Below, in pieces: positions 6,403-6,428 of a stretch of DNA of 6,428 nt. Source of the DNA: Actinomycetota bacterium. Lineage in GTDB: Bacteria > Actinomycetota > Actinomycetes > S36-B12 > UBA5976. The number at the start of each line of letters is the position of its first letter. Within the stretch, counting starts at the first letter, position 1. The notes under the pieces were generated by a model, which worked only from the letters and a program-made list of their open reading frames with translations, was not told the origin of the DNA and made no database searches. The stretch lies in the NCBI GenBank assembly GCA_016870945.1, contig VGAH01000052.1:1-6428 (forward strand). The letters are read 5' to 3'. Both the position numbers and the translations under genes were made by a program.

Positions 6403-6428
6403 TTGGAAGTCGCACTGACTAACTCGCC
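6403..6428 (+). CDS. Start of a divergent gene, possibly crp (partial)
   Basis: TTG at 6403 is preceded by a strong Shine-Dalgarno (GAAGGG, 6391-6396, 6-nt spacing). It opens a frame that leaves the window after eight codons, encoding MEVALTNS. An in-frame stop at 6379-6381 rules out an upstream start. In M. tuberculosis and relatives, crp (cAMP-receptor-type regulator) lies divergently beyond nth. The short peptide is compatible with the N-terminal helix of actinobacterial Crp proteins, which read roughly M-(D/E)-x-x-L-x-x-(A/S)-P-L-F. With only eight residues visible, the identity is inferred from gene order and is weak; that a gene starts here is better supported. Confidence 0.42.

Overview
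The window looks like chromosomal DNA from an actinomycete-type bacterium (Actinomycetota). Base composition is moderate, by eye a little above 50% G+C. That is low for Streptomyces or Mycobacterium and would fit one of the smaller-genome, often planktonic actinobacterial lineages; this placement is an inference. The assignment rests mainly on gene order. An acs - DUF1469 membrane protein - alpha/beta hydrolase run facing a MarP-type membrane gene and nth, with crp beyond, is the arrangement known in M. tuberculosis (Rv3667 acs, Rv3669, Rv3670 ephE, Rv3671c marP, Rv3674c nth, Rv3676 crp). The protein sequences themselves are also of actinobacterial type.

Layout. Positions 1-378 (minus) hold the N-terminal 126 codons of a Fic-like protein that runs off the left edge. 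Only 20 bp separate it from a divergent, tightly packed plus-strand run: acs (399-2354), nhaA (2375-3652), a two-helix DUF1469/holin-X-like membrane protein (3657-4151) and an alpha/beta hydrolase (4148-5083). Gaps in this run are 20 bp, 4 bp and a 4-bp GTGA overlap, so it is probably one transcription unit. From the right come two minus-strand genes: nth (endonuclease III, from about 6257 or 6275 down to 5565) and, after 3 bp, a CvpA-type membrane protein (5561-5040). The 3' end of the latter overlaps the hydrolase by 44 bp, tail to tail. Positions 6277-6402 are non-coding. At 6403 a TTG with a good Shine-Dalgarno opens a reading frame that leaves the window and may be crp.

Function. Acs activates acetate to acetyl-CoA, NhaA exchanges Na+ for H+, and Nth starts base-excision repair of oxidised pyrimidines. 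The DUF1469, hydrolase and CvpA proteins are envelope-associated or poorly characterised members of the conserved neighbourhood.

The window is mostly conserved core genome. I see no mobile element, CRISPR array, tRNA or rRNA, and no clear new multi-gene system. The points that deserve a second look are: an alpha/beta hydrolase whose nucleophile position is glycine; a MarP-like protein that stops where its protease domain should begin; and a CRP-like palindrome at the nth start beside the putative crp start.
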